NCBI RefSeq assembly: GCF_008705135.1
Contig: NZ_CP023694.1
Location: 1,550,001-1,614,000 of the forward strand
From: Streptomyces coeruleorubidus
Lineage (GTDB): Bacteria; Actinomycetota; Actinomycetes; Streptomycetales; Streptomycetaceae
Reading direction: 5' to 3'
DNA length: 64,000 bases
Shown here: positions 8,701 through 16,512 of the stretch, piece by piece
Layout of the letters: each line of letters starts with the position of its first letter
How positions within the stretch are numbered: the first letter of the stretch is position 1
Position numbers and translations under genes: made by a program
Notes under the pieces: model-generated
Told to the model about the DNA's origin: nothing
Database searches by the model: none
Seen by the model: the letters and a program-made list of their open reading frames with translations, nothing else

Positions 8701-10502
8701 AGGCTCCGCATCTGCGCCTGCATCTCCGGCGTGGCAAGGATCCGCTCCAGCTCACCGAAGACGGCGCTGAGTGCGCCGATGATCTGGCCGCCCGCGTCGG
8801 AGGCAGCACGGAAGATCTCCTGGACCGTCCCGAGGACGTTGCCCAGGAGCGTGCCGAACTGACTCAGGATGCCGAACGCTGTGCTAATGGCCTGCTCGAG
8901 GCCGCCCGACTCGAACGAGGCGGCGATCCCGTCGGTGAACGACGTGATGGCGCCGGCCATCTGCGTGAGCAGCGCGTTGAAGGCGGGCTGTGCCGCAATA
9001 GCGAGCTGGCCCCACATGGTGATGAGCTGGCCCGGCGCCTTCTCGAAGACGCGCAGGTTGTCGGTAGCCCCGGCGAGGATCTTGTCGAGCATCCCCGTCT
9101 TGGCCATCTCCGTGATGGCGCCAGCGGCGTTCTTGGCCATGGTGTTCCACACGCCGGCCGTCGCGGTGAGCTGCCGCTGCAGGACCGGGATGGTGGTGCG
9201 GCCCAGGGTGGTGACGGTGGAGTCCAGGCCGCGGAACAGTTCGTTCTGCACGGACAGGCGCATGGCGGTCCAGGCGGGTCCGAGGCCCTGTACCGCACGC
9301 ACAAAGCTCTGCGCGTTCGGCGCGAGCTTGCTCATCGCTTCGTCGAACTTGGACGTCTGCGCGGCGGCTGCGGCCTGAGCGTCGGCGACAGCGGATGCCG
9401 CTTCGGCTACCGCCCGCTGGGCGTCCTCGACTTGCCGCTGCCCATCGACGCGGGCCTTGTCCACGCCGGTTTGCGCATCGGCGAGGGCTTGCTGGGCGTC
9501 TGCGACGTCCCGCGCCGCGTCCACCCCGGTGCGGCGGGCCTCCTCCTGCGCCTTCGCCAGCCCGCGTTCGCGGTCGGCGACGGTCTCATTGGCGGCGGCC
9601 ATGCGTTCGCGGGCGCGCTGCATCTGCTCGGAGCCGGCGACGCCCGCCTTGTTGGCCTTGGCGGTGTCCTGCGACAGCCGCTTGGTCTCCTCGCGCTGCT
9701 CCTTCAGGTTCAGCTTCGCCCGCTCGTACTGGATCTGCAGCTTCTCCAGCTGCTGCGGCGTGACCCCCGGATTGGACTGGGCGGCGCGGAGCTCCTTCTC
9801 CGCCTCCTCCAGCCGCAGTACGGCCTCGCGCTCGTCAAGGCGGGACTCGGCGAGCTGCTGGTTCATGTCCTGCAGCGCCCGGGTGGCCTCAACCCGGGCA
9901 TCAGTAAGTGACGTCTGCGCCTCGCGGGCGTCGTGTTGCGCGTCCCTCAGGTCACGCTCGGCGTCGCGGACGGACTGCTGAGCGTCACGCTGCCGCTGCG
10001 CCGAGTCCTCGACGACCCGGGCCAGGTTCTGCTCGGCGTCGGCGACGGCCTTCTGTGCCTCGCGCACGCGCTCGGCCGCCTGCACGCGCGCGTCCGCGAG
10101 CGCACGCTGCGCGTTCGCCAGGCCGCGCTGCGCCGATTCGACGGCCTTCGTCGCGGAGGCGGCGGCCTTGGCGTCCGCGCTGGAGTCGGCGAACGCGGCC
10201 TTGAACGCCTCCCCCACGCCCGACAGGCCGAGCTTCAGCGCGCCGGCCGCTGCTCCGGCAGTGGTCAGGGCGGGGGCGAGGAGTGCCGCGCCTGCGGCGG
10301 CGGCCGACAGGTTCGCCCCGATCGCCACACCAGCCAGCGCCCCAAGGCCCTTCAGCCCGGCACCGAAAGCCTTGCTGAAGGCGCCAGCCCCGGACTTGCC
10401 CGCACTGGATGCGCGGGCCGACACGCTCCGGGACCAGTCGCCCTCGAACTCCGGCCGGATGGAGACGTAGCCCCGCCCGACGAGCACACCGCCAGCAGCC
10501 AC
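5724..10502 (-). CDS. Tail tape measure protein with M23 peptidase and lytic transglycosylase domains
   Basis: 1592 residues, by far the longest gene, as expected for a tape measure. It has a long Ala/Gln/Glu/Arg coiled coil (about 90-380), an extended hydrophobic helical repeat region (about 430-930) and a helical W-rich region (about 950-1130). At about 1270-1390 there is an M23 LytM-type metallopeptidase with HTGLD, YAHLS and GPHLHLEA zinc and catalytic motifs. At about 1404-1517 there is a transglycosylase-like domain with the catalytic-Glu motif NQESGG and SVGLMQVI. The two domains would cut peptide and glycan strands as the tail penetrates the wall. It follows the tail chaperone pair directly. 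About 1590 residues implies a tail near 240 nm if about 1.5 angstrom per residue applies. Confidence 0.92.
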   Translation of the reverse strand: MAAGGVLVGRGYVSIRPEFEGDWSRSVSARASSAGKSGAGAFSKAFGAGLKGLGALAGVAIGANLSAAAAGAALLAPALTTAGAAAGALKLGLSGVGEAFKAAFADSSADAKAAASATKAVESAQRGLANAQRALADARVQAAERVREAQKAVADAEQNLARVVEDSAQRQRDAQQSVRDAERDLRDAQHDAREAQTSLTDARVEATRALQDMNQQLAESRLDEREAVLRLEEAEKELRAAQSNPGVTPQQLEKLQIQYERAKLNLKEQREETKRLSQDTAKANKAGVAGSEQMQRARERMAAANETVADRERGLAKAQEEARRTGVDAARDVADAQQALADAQTGVDKARVDGQRQVEDAQRAVAEAASAVADAQAAAAAQTSKFDEAMSKLAPNAQSFVRAVQGLGPAWTAMRLSVQNELFRGLDSTVTTLGRTTIPVLQRQLTATAGVWNTMAKNAAGAITEMAKTGMLDKILAGATDNLRVFEKAPGQLITMWGQLAIAAQPAFNALLTQMAGAITSFTDGIAASFESGGLEQAISTAFGILSQFGTLLGNVLGTVQEIFRAASDAGGQIIGALSAVFGELERILATPEMQAQMRSLFASVAQIVSAIVPVIGAVVQAAVPLMAAIAAPIAQLATALGPVLQQLATTLGAVLMPIVQALMPVLVQVGAAIVQVVQAVMPLLQPIAALISSIVTALAPALQPVIALVTGLVAALVGPLTSVVQALSPILTQVAEMITQVFLELMSAIEPLIPIALQLVQQVFAALQPMLPAVASAFGAIAEAAVALLPPIAQIATQLGQALVPIIASLAPLVAQLGDLFAGLLLQAMPPLTTAILTLFTALEPLWPLIGQLIGQVVSLAAGLLGQLMPSFVQLTLALVPIIPSLAKIVALVLELAVKVLSWLLPPLLELAGFLAGLLAGALQKAIGWLTSLITVIASLVGWVADRLGPAMIWLRDKVILPVWRGIQTGISTAWNFIRDKIFTPIKTFFTQTVPGWARLLSVRVIGAYLSMRDGINNVWGWIKRHILSPIKTFFTQTVPGWGTTLKDKMVGAFDLARKGIATAWNKIKEATKAPIKWVIDIVYNKGVRGLWNAAAKVLPIDKLPEFKPKGFARGGVLDGYQAQKKDDTWYPMRRGEGVLVPEVVRGIGPGTVHALNDAGNRGGVSGVRRMLGGFAEGGIVGHHGGVDDWFGGTLDKLGNLVKAGKDWVLGGVYKAAQLAAKPIRDLISRIPGGTKGFGALAKALPTSLLNKALAFIRGSEDSQMGGGQWVKPVDAKYGTRFGVAGRMWSSGRHTGLDFPAAVGKAVHAVANGQIASARSGGPYGNHILVNHGHGLQSLYAHLSAMVRRDGAVQAGQTIGRVGATGNVTGPHLHLEARINGRPVDPMPYLTGGGSGSGGKGVQRWRGVVNQALGLVGQPRAHANATLRRMNQESGGDPNIVNRWDSNWKAGTPSVGLMQVIGPTFRAHAGRFRNTGPFSYGVSTNPLANVYASMRYALSRYGSLPRAYNRPGGYDSGGWLGPGQIGVNHLRQPEAVLTPTQWQTMTRLAASGGADDPVVVEIHTQDRALADFIDVRVHRNNQELMAVINAS

Positions 10503-10514
10503 CGCGACCTCCTG

Positions 10515-11266
10515 TTACTGGTTCGCGGCGGGCCTCCCGAAGACCTTCGCCAGCTGTTTCGCCCCGGAGCCGTGGCGGCCACCGAAGCGGATGACATTCG
10601 TGTTCTTGGGCTCTTCGACGCCCGGCCGGGGAATGGGCTTCGGCGGCTTCAGGCGGCCTGTCTTCTTCGGGTCGCCGCCCAACTTGACCGTGGCGAACGT
10701 GTTCTCACGAACCGCGTCCACGACGCTCGCCAGCAACTGCCGGTCCAGCGTCCACGCCTCTTCCTCGGCCGTAGCACCCCGCACGGCCCGCGCTGTTGCC
10801 GAGTCGGTCGGCAGGTAGCGCAGGAACACCCGCAGCTCACGCCAACTGAGCGTTCCGCGCCAGAGATCCAGCAGGGACCGGCCTGGCCAGTACCGGGCCA
10901 TGTCCCACTCGACGGCCTCCCCGTACTCCGCTAGGAAGCGGAGGAGGCCCCCAATTCCCCCGGCTCGATCCCGGACCTCCGGATCCACTCCTCAGCCACG
11001 AGGTTGAGGTCGAGCAGCGTGTACCCGGCGCCGATCATCTCCTTGACCTTCTCCTCGCTCAGCGCGGTGCGCAGGATGGAGAGGTAGTCTTCCGGGCCGC
11101 GCATTCGCTCCTGCACGTCCATCGGCAGGGAGTTGAACGGCTCCAGGGTGAACTCCACCCCGTGCAGCTCGAACGTCACCGGCTCGGGGAGCGCGTCCCT
11201 CTTCTGCTTCGCCAGCGTGTCGAGTGAGACGACTTCACGCCCGGCAGGCTTCTTGGTGGTGGCCAT
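10515..11266 (-). CDS. Tail assembly chaperone, frameshifted long form (gpG-T-like fusion)
   Basis: Predicted product of a -1 ribosomal frameshift at GGGGGAA (10961-10955). The first reading frame starts at ATG 11266; the second runs to 10515 and overlaps it at its 5' end. Joining them at the slip gives 250 residues. The second frame on its own (10988-10515, GTG) has no clear ribosome-binding site and begins inside the first gene. It encodes a helical segment (DLWRGTLSWRELRVFLRYLP) and a basic tail, typical of the T part that binds the tape measure. This arrangement, just before the tape measure gene, is a hallmark of long-tailed phages. Confidence 0.75.
10931..11266 (-). CDS. Tail assembly chaperone, short form (gpG-like)
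   Basis: 111 residues, MATTKKPAGREVVSLDTL. Start ATG 11266 is chosen over an upstream in-frame GTG because that would add a low-complexity Pro/Ala leader and would run through the terminator after the major tail protein gene. Acidic/helical sequence with the motif FELHGVEFTLEPF ... MDVQERM is usual for this family. It sits between the major tail protein and the tape measure and coats the tape measure during tail assembly. The last codons overlap the second frame, and the slippery site lies eight codons before its TAG. Confidence 0.8.
   Translation of the reverse strand: MATTKKPAGREVVSLDTLAKQKRDALPEPVTFELHGVEFTLEPFNSLPMDVQERMRGPEDYLSILRTALSEEKVKEMIGAGYTLLDLNLVAEEWIRRSGIEPGELGASSAS
10955..10961 (-). 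other. Programmed -1 frameshift slippery site GGGGGAA
   Basis: On the minus strand the zero frame reads CCG GGG GAA TTG. After a -1 slip it reads GCC GGG GGA ATT, which continues the second chaperone frame (GGIGGLLRFL). GGGGGAA is a known slippery heptamer for tail chaperones of actinobacteriophages. It lies inside the 58-base overlap of the two frames. Confidence 0.75.
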
Positions 11267-11299
11267 GGTGCTTCTCCTCGCGGGTGTAGCGGGTTGGGG

Positions 11300-11335
11300 C
11301 CCGGCAGGCGCGACCCGCATGGCACGCCTGCCGGG
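11300..11335 (-). terminator. Hairpin after the major tail protein gene
   Basis: CCCGGCAGGCG (11300-11310) pairs perfectly with CGCCTGCCGGG (11325-11335). The hairpin starts eight bases past the major tail protein stop, with a 14-base loop. A terminator here is common in siphophages, where the major tail protein must be made in excess over downstream genes. Confidence 0.6.
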
Positions 11336-11342
11336 AGATGGG

Positions 11343-11903
11343 TTACGCCGCGGACCAGGCCGGGTCGTCGGACAGCCACACCGCGATCTCGGGTGCGGTG
11401 TCGGCGTATGCGGAGACGGTCATGCCGAGGCCGACCGCGCCCGAGCGGGCGAAGGTGATGGACTCGCGGTCGGTGACCTCGCCGCGGGCGATGATCAGAC
11501 GGTTGGTGATGTCGCCGTCGACCCACTCCAGGCCGATCGCCCGCTCGTCCGGCTCCGGCGCCGCCGGGATGGACAGCTTGTGCACGGTGCCGGACACGTC
11601 CGTCATCGTGGCGCTCGGGAAGTACAGCGTCATGGTCGCCGTCTTCAGCTCGATCGCGGTGAAGCCCAGCGTCATATCGACGCCTGTCAGGACCTTCCGC
11701 ACCGGCGACAGGGACTGCCAGGCGTTGATGTCCTCGGTGTCCGTCGAGTACGACATCTCCACGCCGTCCTCGGACAGGTAGCCGAGATCCACCCAGCCCG
11801 CAGGCCACGCGGTGGTCAGGTCGGCCGGGGCTGTCGTGCCCTTCGGGGCGATGTAGATGGAGCCGTTGAGACCGACCCTCACGTTGTCGGCGTCGTTCGC
11901 CAC
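11343..11903 (-). CDS. Major tail tube protein
   Basis: 186 residues, MANDADNVRVGLNGSIYIAP. It has the typical beta-rich tail-tube layout: an N-terminal NVRVG.NG.IY..P.GT strand pair, a central GYLSEDGVEMSYSTD segment, and a C-terminal SAYADTAPEIAVWLSDDP. It is preceded by tail terminator/neck genes and followed by a strong hairpin and the chaperone pair, the standard siphovirus order. Confidence 0.85.
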   Translation of the reverse strand: MANDADNVRVGLNGSIYIAPKGTTAPADLTTAWPAGWVDLGYLSEDGVEMSYSTDTEDINAWQSLSPVRKVLTGVDMTLGFTAIELKTATMTLYFPSATMTDVSGTVHKLSIPAAPEPDERAIGLEWVDGDITNRLIIARGEVTDRESITFARSGAVGLGMTVSAYADTAPEIAVWLSDDPAWSAA

Positions 11904-11984
11904 GGGATGCCTCCAGGCATAGCGAGGACCCGCACGGCCAGACGCCGACGGGTGAATGGGTGATGGGGTGCGGGTTGGGTGCTG

Positions 11985-12386
11985 CTACGCGGGGCGGACC
12001 ACCATGCTCATCACGAGCACGTAGCGGGGGATGTTCGTCACCGGGTCCGGCAGCCAGATGAAACTGGTCTCGTCGACGCCGTAGATCTGGGCGCCAGGGC
12101 GCTTTGTGCCCTGGGCGGCGATCAGGTGGGCGGAAACGAGGGCTGCCAGATCGCGGGCTTCGCCCTTCGTGGGTGCGAGGACGTCGATGTCCAGGCCGCG
12201 GTTGGCGGTCACGGCCTTGATGGCGGAGCCGCCACTCGGTCCGAGGCTGACCGCCACGACGGGGAGGTGCTGCGCCAGATCCTCGGGCCACTCGCTGCCG
12301 ACCGTCACCGAGTCGTCGAGCACCTCCGCCAGCAGGTCGATGGCGACCAGCTCGACGTCCGGCATCGGCGCGATGGGCAGCATCAT
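11985..12386 (-). CDS. Tail terminator/tail completion-like protein
   Basis: 133 residues with an alpha/beta pattern (VELVAIDLLAEVL ... HLPVVAVSLGPSGG ... IDVLAPTKGEARDLAALVSAHL) matching tail terminator proteins (lambda gpU-like; also called minor tail or head-tail joining). It lies between the neck genes and the tail tube, where this ring protein is always found. Its ATG overlaps the previous gene as ATGA. Family placement rests on pattern and synteny. Confidence 0.65.
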   Translation of the reverse strand: MMLPIAPMPDVELVAIDLLAEVLDDSVTVGSEWPEDLAQHLPVVAVSLGPSGGSAIKAVTANRGLDIDVLAPTKGEARDLAALVSAHLIAAQGTKRPGAQIYGVDETSFIWLPDPVTNIPRYVLVMSMVVRPA

Positions 12387-12613
12387 CGCCGTTTGCGGCC
12401 CGTCTCGGCCGCCGGCTCCGCCCTCTGTTCGACGGCCGGTTCAGGCTGAGCGGGCCTCTGCTGCTGCGGCGTGGGTGCCGGTTCGACAGGCGGCTCGAGG
12501 ACTTCGGCAACGACCCCGTCGCGGCGCAGTGCCTTCAGCAGCACCTCGTCGACGTCGATCTCGTCGCCCGGCTTGTGGTCGCCGTACCAGTTGGCCAGCT
12601 TGATTCGGGGCAT
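12383..12613 (-). CDS. Small hypothetical head-tail region protein
   Basis: 76 residues. A folded N-terminal part (MPRIKLANWYGDHKPGDEIDV.) is followed by a Pro/Gln/Glu-rich disordered C-terminus. The opening segment resembles short actinophage proteins encoded between gp10-like and tail terminator genes. Function is unknown. It ends by overlapping the tail terminator start. Confidence 0.6.
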   Translation of the reverse strand: MPRIKLANWYGDHKPGDEIDVDEVLLKALRRDGVVAEVLEPPVEPAPTPQQQRPAQPEPAVEQRAEPAAETGRKRR

Positions 12614-12614
12614 A

Positions 12615-12980
12615 TCAGCTCCTCATCGCTTCCAGCGCGCGGCCCAGGACCCGCCACTTCGGTGAATGGCCCTCCTGGGGGCGCTCCTGCGACGTGTACG
12701 GGCGGCCGGTGCCGAACTCGACCTGCACGGCGTAGGCGACGTTCGCGGCGATCTCGCTCCGCCAGCCGAAGTTGTTGCGGACGAGCTTCGCCTCCAGCGA
12801 CCGCTTGTAGTCCTGGGAGCGGACCTCTGTACCCCAGGTAGGGCCGCTGTAGGTGGGTGCCAGGGCATCGGCAATAGCCTTGCCACGCTCGGCGATCGAC
12901 AGCAGATAGGACGCCATCTCGGGGCTGGAGGCGATCTGCCGGAACACGCGGCGGTCGAAGACGACGCGAGCACGGGCCAT
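12615..12980 (-). CDS. HK97 gp10-like neck/tail component
   Basis: 121 residues, with the segment YAVQVEFGTGRPYTSQERP close to the E[FY]GT.. motif of HK97 gp10-family and minor capsid/neck proteins. An N-terminal helix (FRQIASSPEMASYLLSIAERGKAIADAL) and a short C-terminal helix flank it. It is next to the head-tail stopper-like gene, with which it overlaps by one base. Confidence 0.7.
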   Translation of the reverse strand: MARARVVFDRRVFRQIASSPEMASYLLSIAERGKAIADALAPTYSGPTWGTEVRSQDYKRSLEAKLVRNNFGWRSEIAANVAYAVQVEFGTGRPYTSQERPQEGHSPKWRVLGRALEAMRS

Positions 12981-13333
12981 CAGTCGACCTCCTTCAGTCG
13001 AGCCTCGACGTGATGGACGCCCGGACCGAACGGGTCCGGCCAGCGGCCCACCTTGCCCTCGACCTCCAGCGTCATCCCGTCAACCTCGATCCGATCCGTC
13101 TCCAGCAGATCCAAGTCCCTGCCCTCAGGGGTCTGCAGGTTCCAGGCGGTGACGGTGGTCTGCCGGTCGTCGGTATCTTCCTCCGACCGGACCGGGACCC
13201 CGGCGGGCTGGATGTTCACGCCGGTAATGGTGATGCGCTCGGCGTTGCCCCAGTCGCGCTTCTTGTTGTGGTAGCGGTCCTCGACCAGAGGCGCCCGCAC
13301 GCGCACGAACTGCTGGTGGAAGAACAGACTCAC
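12980..13333 (-). CDS. Head-tail stopper-like protein
   Basis: 117 residues, strongly beta-patterned (VRVRAPLVEDRYHNKKRDWGN ... ITITGVNIQPAG ... DRIEVDGMTLEVEGKVGRWPDPFG ... HHVEARLKEV). This is typical of small barrel stopper proteins (SPP1 gp16/HK97 family). Overlaps and order (connector, stopper, gp10-like, terminator) support the assignment; no direct search was possible. Confidence 0.65.
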   Translation of the reverse strand: MSLFFHQQFVRVRAPLVEDRYHNKKRDWGNAERITITGVNIQPAGVPVRSEEDTDDRQTTVTAWNLQTPEGRDLDLLETDRIEVDGMTLEVEGKVGRWPDPFGPGVHHVEARLKEVD

Positions 13334-13890
13334 GGTGCATCACCGTGGTTGATCCGGTACTTCTCCACCATCGTCGTCCACTGCGAGGTGACCCCGATCG
13401 ACGCCTGAGCGCCGAAGCCGACGGACTGGCCTCCCACGGTCATCGACGTGAGGCCCGGCCGCACCGTGTACTGGGCGCGCGCCTGGTCGATGACGACCTC
13501 GGCGATGTCCTCCGGGATCTGCGCGTAGCCGTGGCTGTAGACCACCTCGACGCAACGCAGCTTGTCCGGCCAGTAGCGGCCGACCCGCCTCAGGAACCCG
13601 TCCGTCGACCACCGGTAGTCGGTGTCGTAGACGAGCAGCTCGCCGTCCAGCGTGACCGACGCGACCGAGGTGACCGGCGCCGCCGGCAGCAGCAGCGACT
13701 CCTTGCCGTTGCCGTCCAGCGTGACCGTGTCGCCGGCCACGAGCGATACGTGGTGACGTACCGCGCCCCGGAAGCGGCTGGACGCCGCCCCCAAGGCCTG
13801 CAGTAGCTTCGCGTCGTCGGCTGGTACGCCCAGCCAGACGGCAAGGTCGGCCGGGTCGGCGAGGTAGTCAGTCGTCGCCACCGCCCGCAC
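13330..13890 (-). CDS. Head-tail connector (gp6/gp15-like) protein
   Basis: 186 residues. An N-terminal helical DPADLAVWLGVPADDAKLLQALGAAS segment is followed by beta strands (DTVTLDGNGKESLLLPAAPVTSV) and then VVYSHGYAQIPEDIAEVVIDQAR. That pattern, with HGY..IP.D...AV. near the C-terminal helix, is characteristic of phage gp6-like head-tail connectors. It overlaps both neighbours by a few bases. Confidence 0.8.
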   Translation of the reverse strand: MRAVATTDYLADPADLAVWLGVPADDAKLLQALGAASSRFRGAVRHHVSLVAGDTVTLDGNGKESLLLPAAPVTSVASVTLDGELLVYDTDYRWSTDGFLRRVGRYWPDKLRCVEVVYSHGYAQIPEDIAEVVIDQARAQYTVRPGLTSMTVGGQSVGFGAQASIGVTSQWTTMVEKYRINHGDAP

Positions 13891-14215
13891 CGCCCTTGTC
13901 GGCCGCGGTACGGCTCTTGTTCCTGGTGGTGCGCGCCTTCGCCTGAGGCTGCTCCGGCTCCTCGGCAGCCTCCTCGGTGCTGTCCTGCTCGGGTGTGTCG
14001 AGGACGCCGAGCCGCTTGGCGTCGTCCTCGTTGAGCTTCATCGTGGTCTTCACGCCGGACGGTGTGGTGACCTCGTACTTCTTCAGCGGTCCGCCCACGG
14101 CGGCCACCTCCATTCGTTCATCGACGGGAGTGGAGTCCGAGGCCGTGCCGCATGCGGCGTGAGCGGCGCCGCACATCGGGCAGCGGCCTCGGACCGTCCG
14201 TGAGTTGACCAGCAC
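13868..14215 (-). CDS. Small hypothetical protein with N-terminal zinc-ribbon-like motif
   Basis: 115 residues from GTG 14215. CPMCGAAHAAC near residues 12-22 could bind zinc. Residues about 40-72 (GGPLKKYEVTTPSGVKTTMKL.) resemble short head-region proteins of Streptomyces phages, and the tail is acidic/basic and disordered. An internal ATG at 14113 would leave only the latter two parts. Function is unknown; position between capsid and connector genes suggests a head accessory role. Confidence 0.6.
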   Translation of the reverse strand: MLVNSRTVRGRCPMCGAAHAACGTASDSTPVDERMEVAAVGGPLKKYEVTTPSGVKTTMKLNEDDAKRLGVLDTPEQDSTEEAAEEPEQPQAKARTTRNKSRTAADKGGAGGGDD

Positions 14216-14379
14216 TACGAGGACTTCATCAGCCCGGCCGCTCGCAGAGCCGCCAGCAGGGCGTTGATCTTGTTGGCGCAGTCGGTGGCCGTCGCCGTTC
14301 CCGGAGTCGGGATGTCGGCAACGGCCGCAGCCTGCTTACCCTCACGAGTGGCGCCAGCGCCAGGATTCAGGTACGCCAT
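14215..14379 (-). CDS. Small hypothetical protein after the major capsid gene (head-fibre-like)
   Basis: 54 residues from ATG 14379, just after the capsid stop, with GGAGGG in front. The C-terminal half (CANKINALLAALRAAGLM) is a short amphipathic helix typical of small head-fibre or fibre-trimerisation peptides. Its position right after the capsid gene fits a decoration or fibre subunit. Function is not proven. Confidence 0.55.
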   Translation of the reverse strand: MAYLNPGAGATREGKQAAAVADIPTPGTATATDCANKINALLAALRAAGLMKSS

Positions 14380-14393
14380 GTCAGGCCCTCCGA

Positions 14394-15686
14394 TCAGGCA
14401 GTCAGGTCGATCTCGACGAACGCGTTGGGCTGGATGACGCCGAAGGCAGCCCTCATCTCCGCGAGGATCGCCACCATGTTCCGGATGAAGAAGTTGGCGT
14501 GGCTGTCGCTGATGGTGATGGACGCCTGCTCGCGGTCCCACAGCACCGCCTTGCGGAAGTCGCCGACATAGCCGGTGCCCGCCGGGACGGCCTCGGTCTC
14601 GATGACCGGCAGACCCCACAGGGTTCCAGCGCTGCCCAGGCCCTGCGGCCCGCCGAAGTAGAAGCGGGCCTCGTTGTCCTGGAGGAGGTCGATGGCCTCC
14701 AGGTCGGCCGGGTTGAGCAGGTACGCGTTCGGCGTGCTTCGACCCACGAGGCGCACCTTGGTGCGGGCCTTGCGGGTGGTGGTGAGCAGGTTGGTGTCCC
14801 AGGCCTGCGCCTGCACGCCCGAGACGTTCGAGAGGCCCTCGAGGTTCTCGCCCGTGCCGTCACCGGACACCATCTGGTCCTCGAGCTCCTCCTCCAGCCC
14901 GTAGCGAAGGAAGGCGTCGATGATCGAGCGGACCTGGGCGGCGTCGGACAGGGCCCGCTTCGTCAGCGGGATCCAGTGCGCGATCGTCCGGACCGGGGTG
15001 GTGACCTTCGCCCACGCCAGCGCCGACTCCGGCTTGACGCCGTTCGCGGCATTCATGGTGCCGGGGTCAGCCGTGGTGGTGGACTCCGGGACCGGCGCAG
15101 CGTTGTTCGTCTGCGACGTCTGCCGCACGTACTCGATCGTGTCGCTGGTCGTGGTCAGGTTGGTGACCACGTCCCGCAGCCTGAGCGGACGCTGGAACGC
15201 CAGCTGACCGACCTGCAGGCCCATCATCTGGTTGGTGACGAACGCGCCACCCGAGGTGTCCGAACCGCCGGTGACCAGCGCCTTGTAGCCGACCGGGCGG
15301 GACTGCACCCGGTGGTCCTTGCCGAACACGCCGTTCGGGGCGGACGCCATCAGGCCCTGGAACTCCGCCGACTTGACGAAGGTTTCACCCAGCGACGCCT
15401 TGGCCTCAGGCACGATCAGGCCCGACGGGGTAAGGCGCTCACCGGCCGACTTCTCCTCGACCTGGATCTCGTCACCGAGATCGGCGAGCGCCTGCCGCAT
15501 CGTGGCCGACGCCTTGGCCTTCTCCAGGCCGGCCTTGGCCTCCTGCGCCTGGTCCATGTGCTGCTTGACCTGGCCGCGCTCGTCGTCGGTGAAGTCGCGG
15601 CCCTCGTCGTCGGCCTTCGCCGCGATGGCCTGCGCCTGCAGCAGGTGGTGCTTGAGCTGGTCCTTCAGCTCCTCAATCTTGTTCAC
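14394..15686 (-). CDS. Major capsid protein, HK97 fold
   Basis: 430 residues from GTG 15686 after GAGGAG. Residues 1 to about 100 are a charged coiled-coil delta (scaffold) domain (NKIEELKDQLKHHLLQAQ ...), normally removed by the prohead protease. Then come E-loop/spine segments (VVTNLTTTSDTIEYVRQT, KPESALAWAKVTTPVRTIAHW) and the P-domain helix with EEELEDQMVSGDGTGENLEGL, all typical of HK97 gp5-like capsids. It follows the protease gene directly. Confidence 0.93.
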   Translation of the reverse strand: MNKIEELKDQLKHHLLQAQAIAAKADDEGRDFTDDERGQVKQHMDQAQEAKAGLEKAKASATMRQALADLGDEIQVEEKSAGERLTPSGLIVPEAKASLGETFVKSAEFQGLMASAPNGVFGKDHRVQSRPVGYKALVTGGSDTSGGAFVTNQMMGLQVGQLAFQRPLRLRDVVTNLTTTSDTIEYVRQTSQTNNAAPVPESTTTADPGTMNAANGVKPESALAWAKVTTPVRTIAHWIPLTKRALSDAAQVRSIIDAFLRYGLEEELEDQMVSGDGTGENLEGLSNVSGVQAQAWDTNLLTTTRKARTKVRLVGRSTPNAYLLNPADLEAIDLLQDNEARFYFGGPQGLGSAGTLWGLPVIETEAVPAGTGYVGDFRKAVLWDREQASITISDSHANFFIRNMVAILAEMRAAFGVIQPNAFVEIDLTA

Positions 15687-15694
15687 GGCTCTCC

Positions 15695-16510
15695 TCAGTC
15701 CGTAAGCGTGGAGACCTCCGCCTCAAGGGCGGCGAGGTCGGCGTGCAGACGGAGCGAGGCGGGGCTCGGCCCGGCGGGCTGGTCCGCCTTGGCCTCAGGG
15801 GCTTCCTGGGGCGAGGCGTCAGCGAGCGGGGCAGGCGTGGCCTTCTCGGCGTCCTGCGATTCATCAGCGCTGGAAGGGAGGGAGTCCAGCAGCTCCTTTG
15901 CCAGGCGCGCGATGTCGCGCACCCGCTGCTCGTTCTGGGACGACAGCGTCCTGCCGGCCTTCAGAGTCTCGAGCGTCTCCTGCACCTTGTTCAGGTCAGG
16001 AAGCATGTCGACCGCGCTCTTCACGTCGATGAGCTCGGTGGCCTGGTTGGCGCCGATCAGCGTCGGGCCGACCTCGTAGAGCTTCAGCTTGCGCAGCTCG
16101 TAGTAGCCGGGGCCGTCCTTCTGCTCCACCCACGAGCCCTCGTCGATGTCGTAGGCGAAGCTGAACTGGGTCACCCTGCGGCCCTTAAGCAGCCGGTACA
16201 CCTGGGCGGCCTTGGTACCCGGCTCGGTGTCGATGCGGGCTCTCACCCACAGTCCCTCGGGCCTCTCCTCAGCCTCCAGCACCTCACCGATGTGGTACTC
16301 CGGGTCATGGCTCATGTGCGACCACAGGACGGGGATGGGATCGCCGCGGCCCTTCCATTCGGCAAGAGTCTCGGCGAACGCCCCGGGGGAGATCTTGTCG
16401 CCAACGCTGTCGACGTTGTAGGCGGCGACGATGGCTTCGAACACGCCCTCGTCGGTGCCCTCGTGGGTGCCCGCGGCCTTGATCCGCACCGGGCAGCTCT
16501 TGATCCGCAT
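15695..16510 (-). CDS. HK97-family prohead protease with C-terminal scaffold-like tail
   Basis: 271 residues. ATG 16510 is chosen because a GGAG lies about seven bases before it, whereas the more upstream GTG (16543) has none. The serine protease core (about 1-160) shows VLWSHMSHDP with catalytic His65 and RRVTQFSFAYD with catalytic Ser117, plus the family ending YEVGPTLIGANQAT. Residues about 165-271 are helical and Pro/Glu/Ala-rich. It processes the capsid delta domain during head maturation. It starts two bases after the portal stop. Confidence 0.9.
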   Translation of the reverse strand: MRIKSCPVRIKAAGTHEGTDEGVFEAIVAAYNVDSVGDKISPGAFAETLAEWKGRGDPIPVLWSHMSHDPEYHIGEVLEAEERPEGLWVRARIDTEPGTKAAQVYRLLKGRRVTQFSFAYDIDEGSWVEQKDGPGYYELRKLKLYEVGPTLIGANQATELIDVKSAVDMLPDLNKVQETLETLKAGRTLSSQNEQRVRDIARLAKELLDSLPSSADESQDAEKATPAPLADASPQEAPEAKADQPAGPSPASLRLHADLAALEAEVSTLTD

Positions 16511-16512
16511 GG

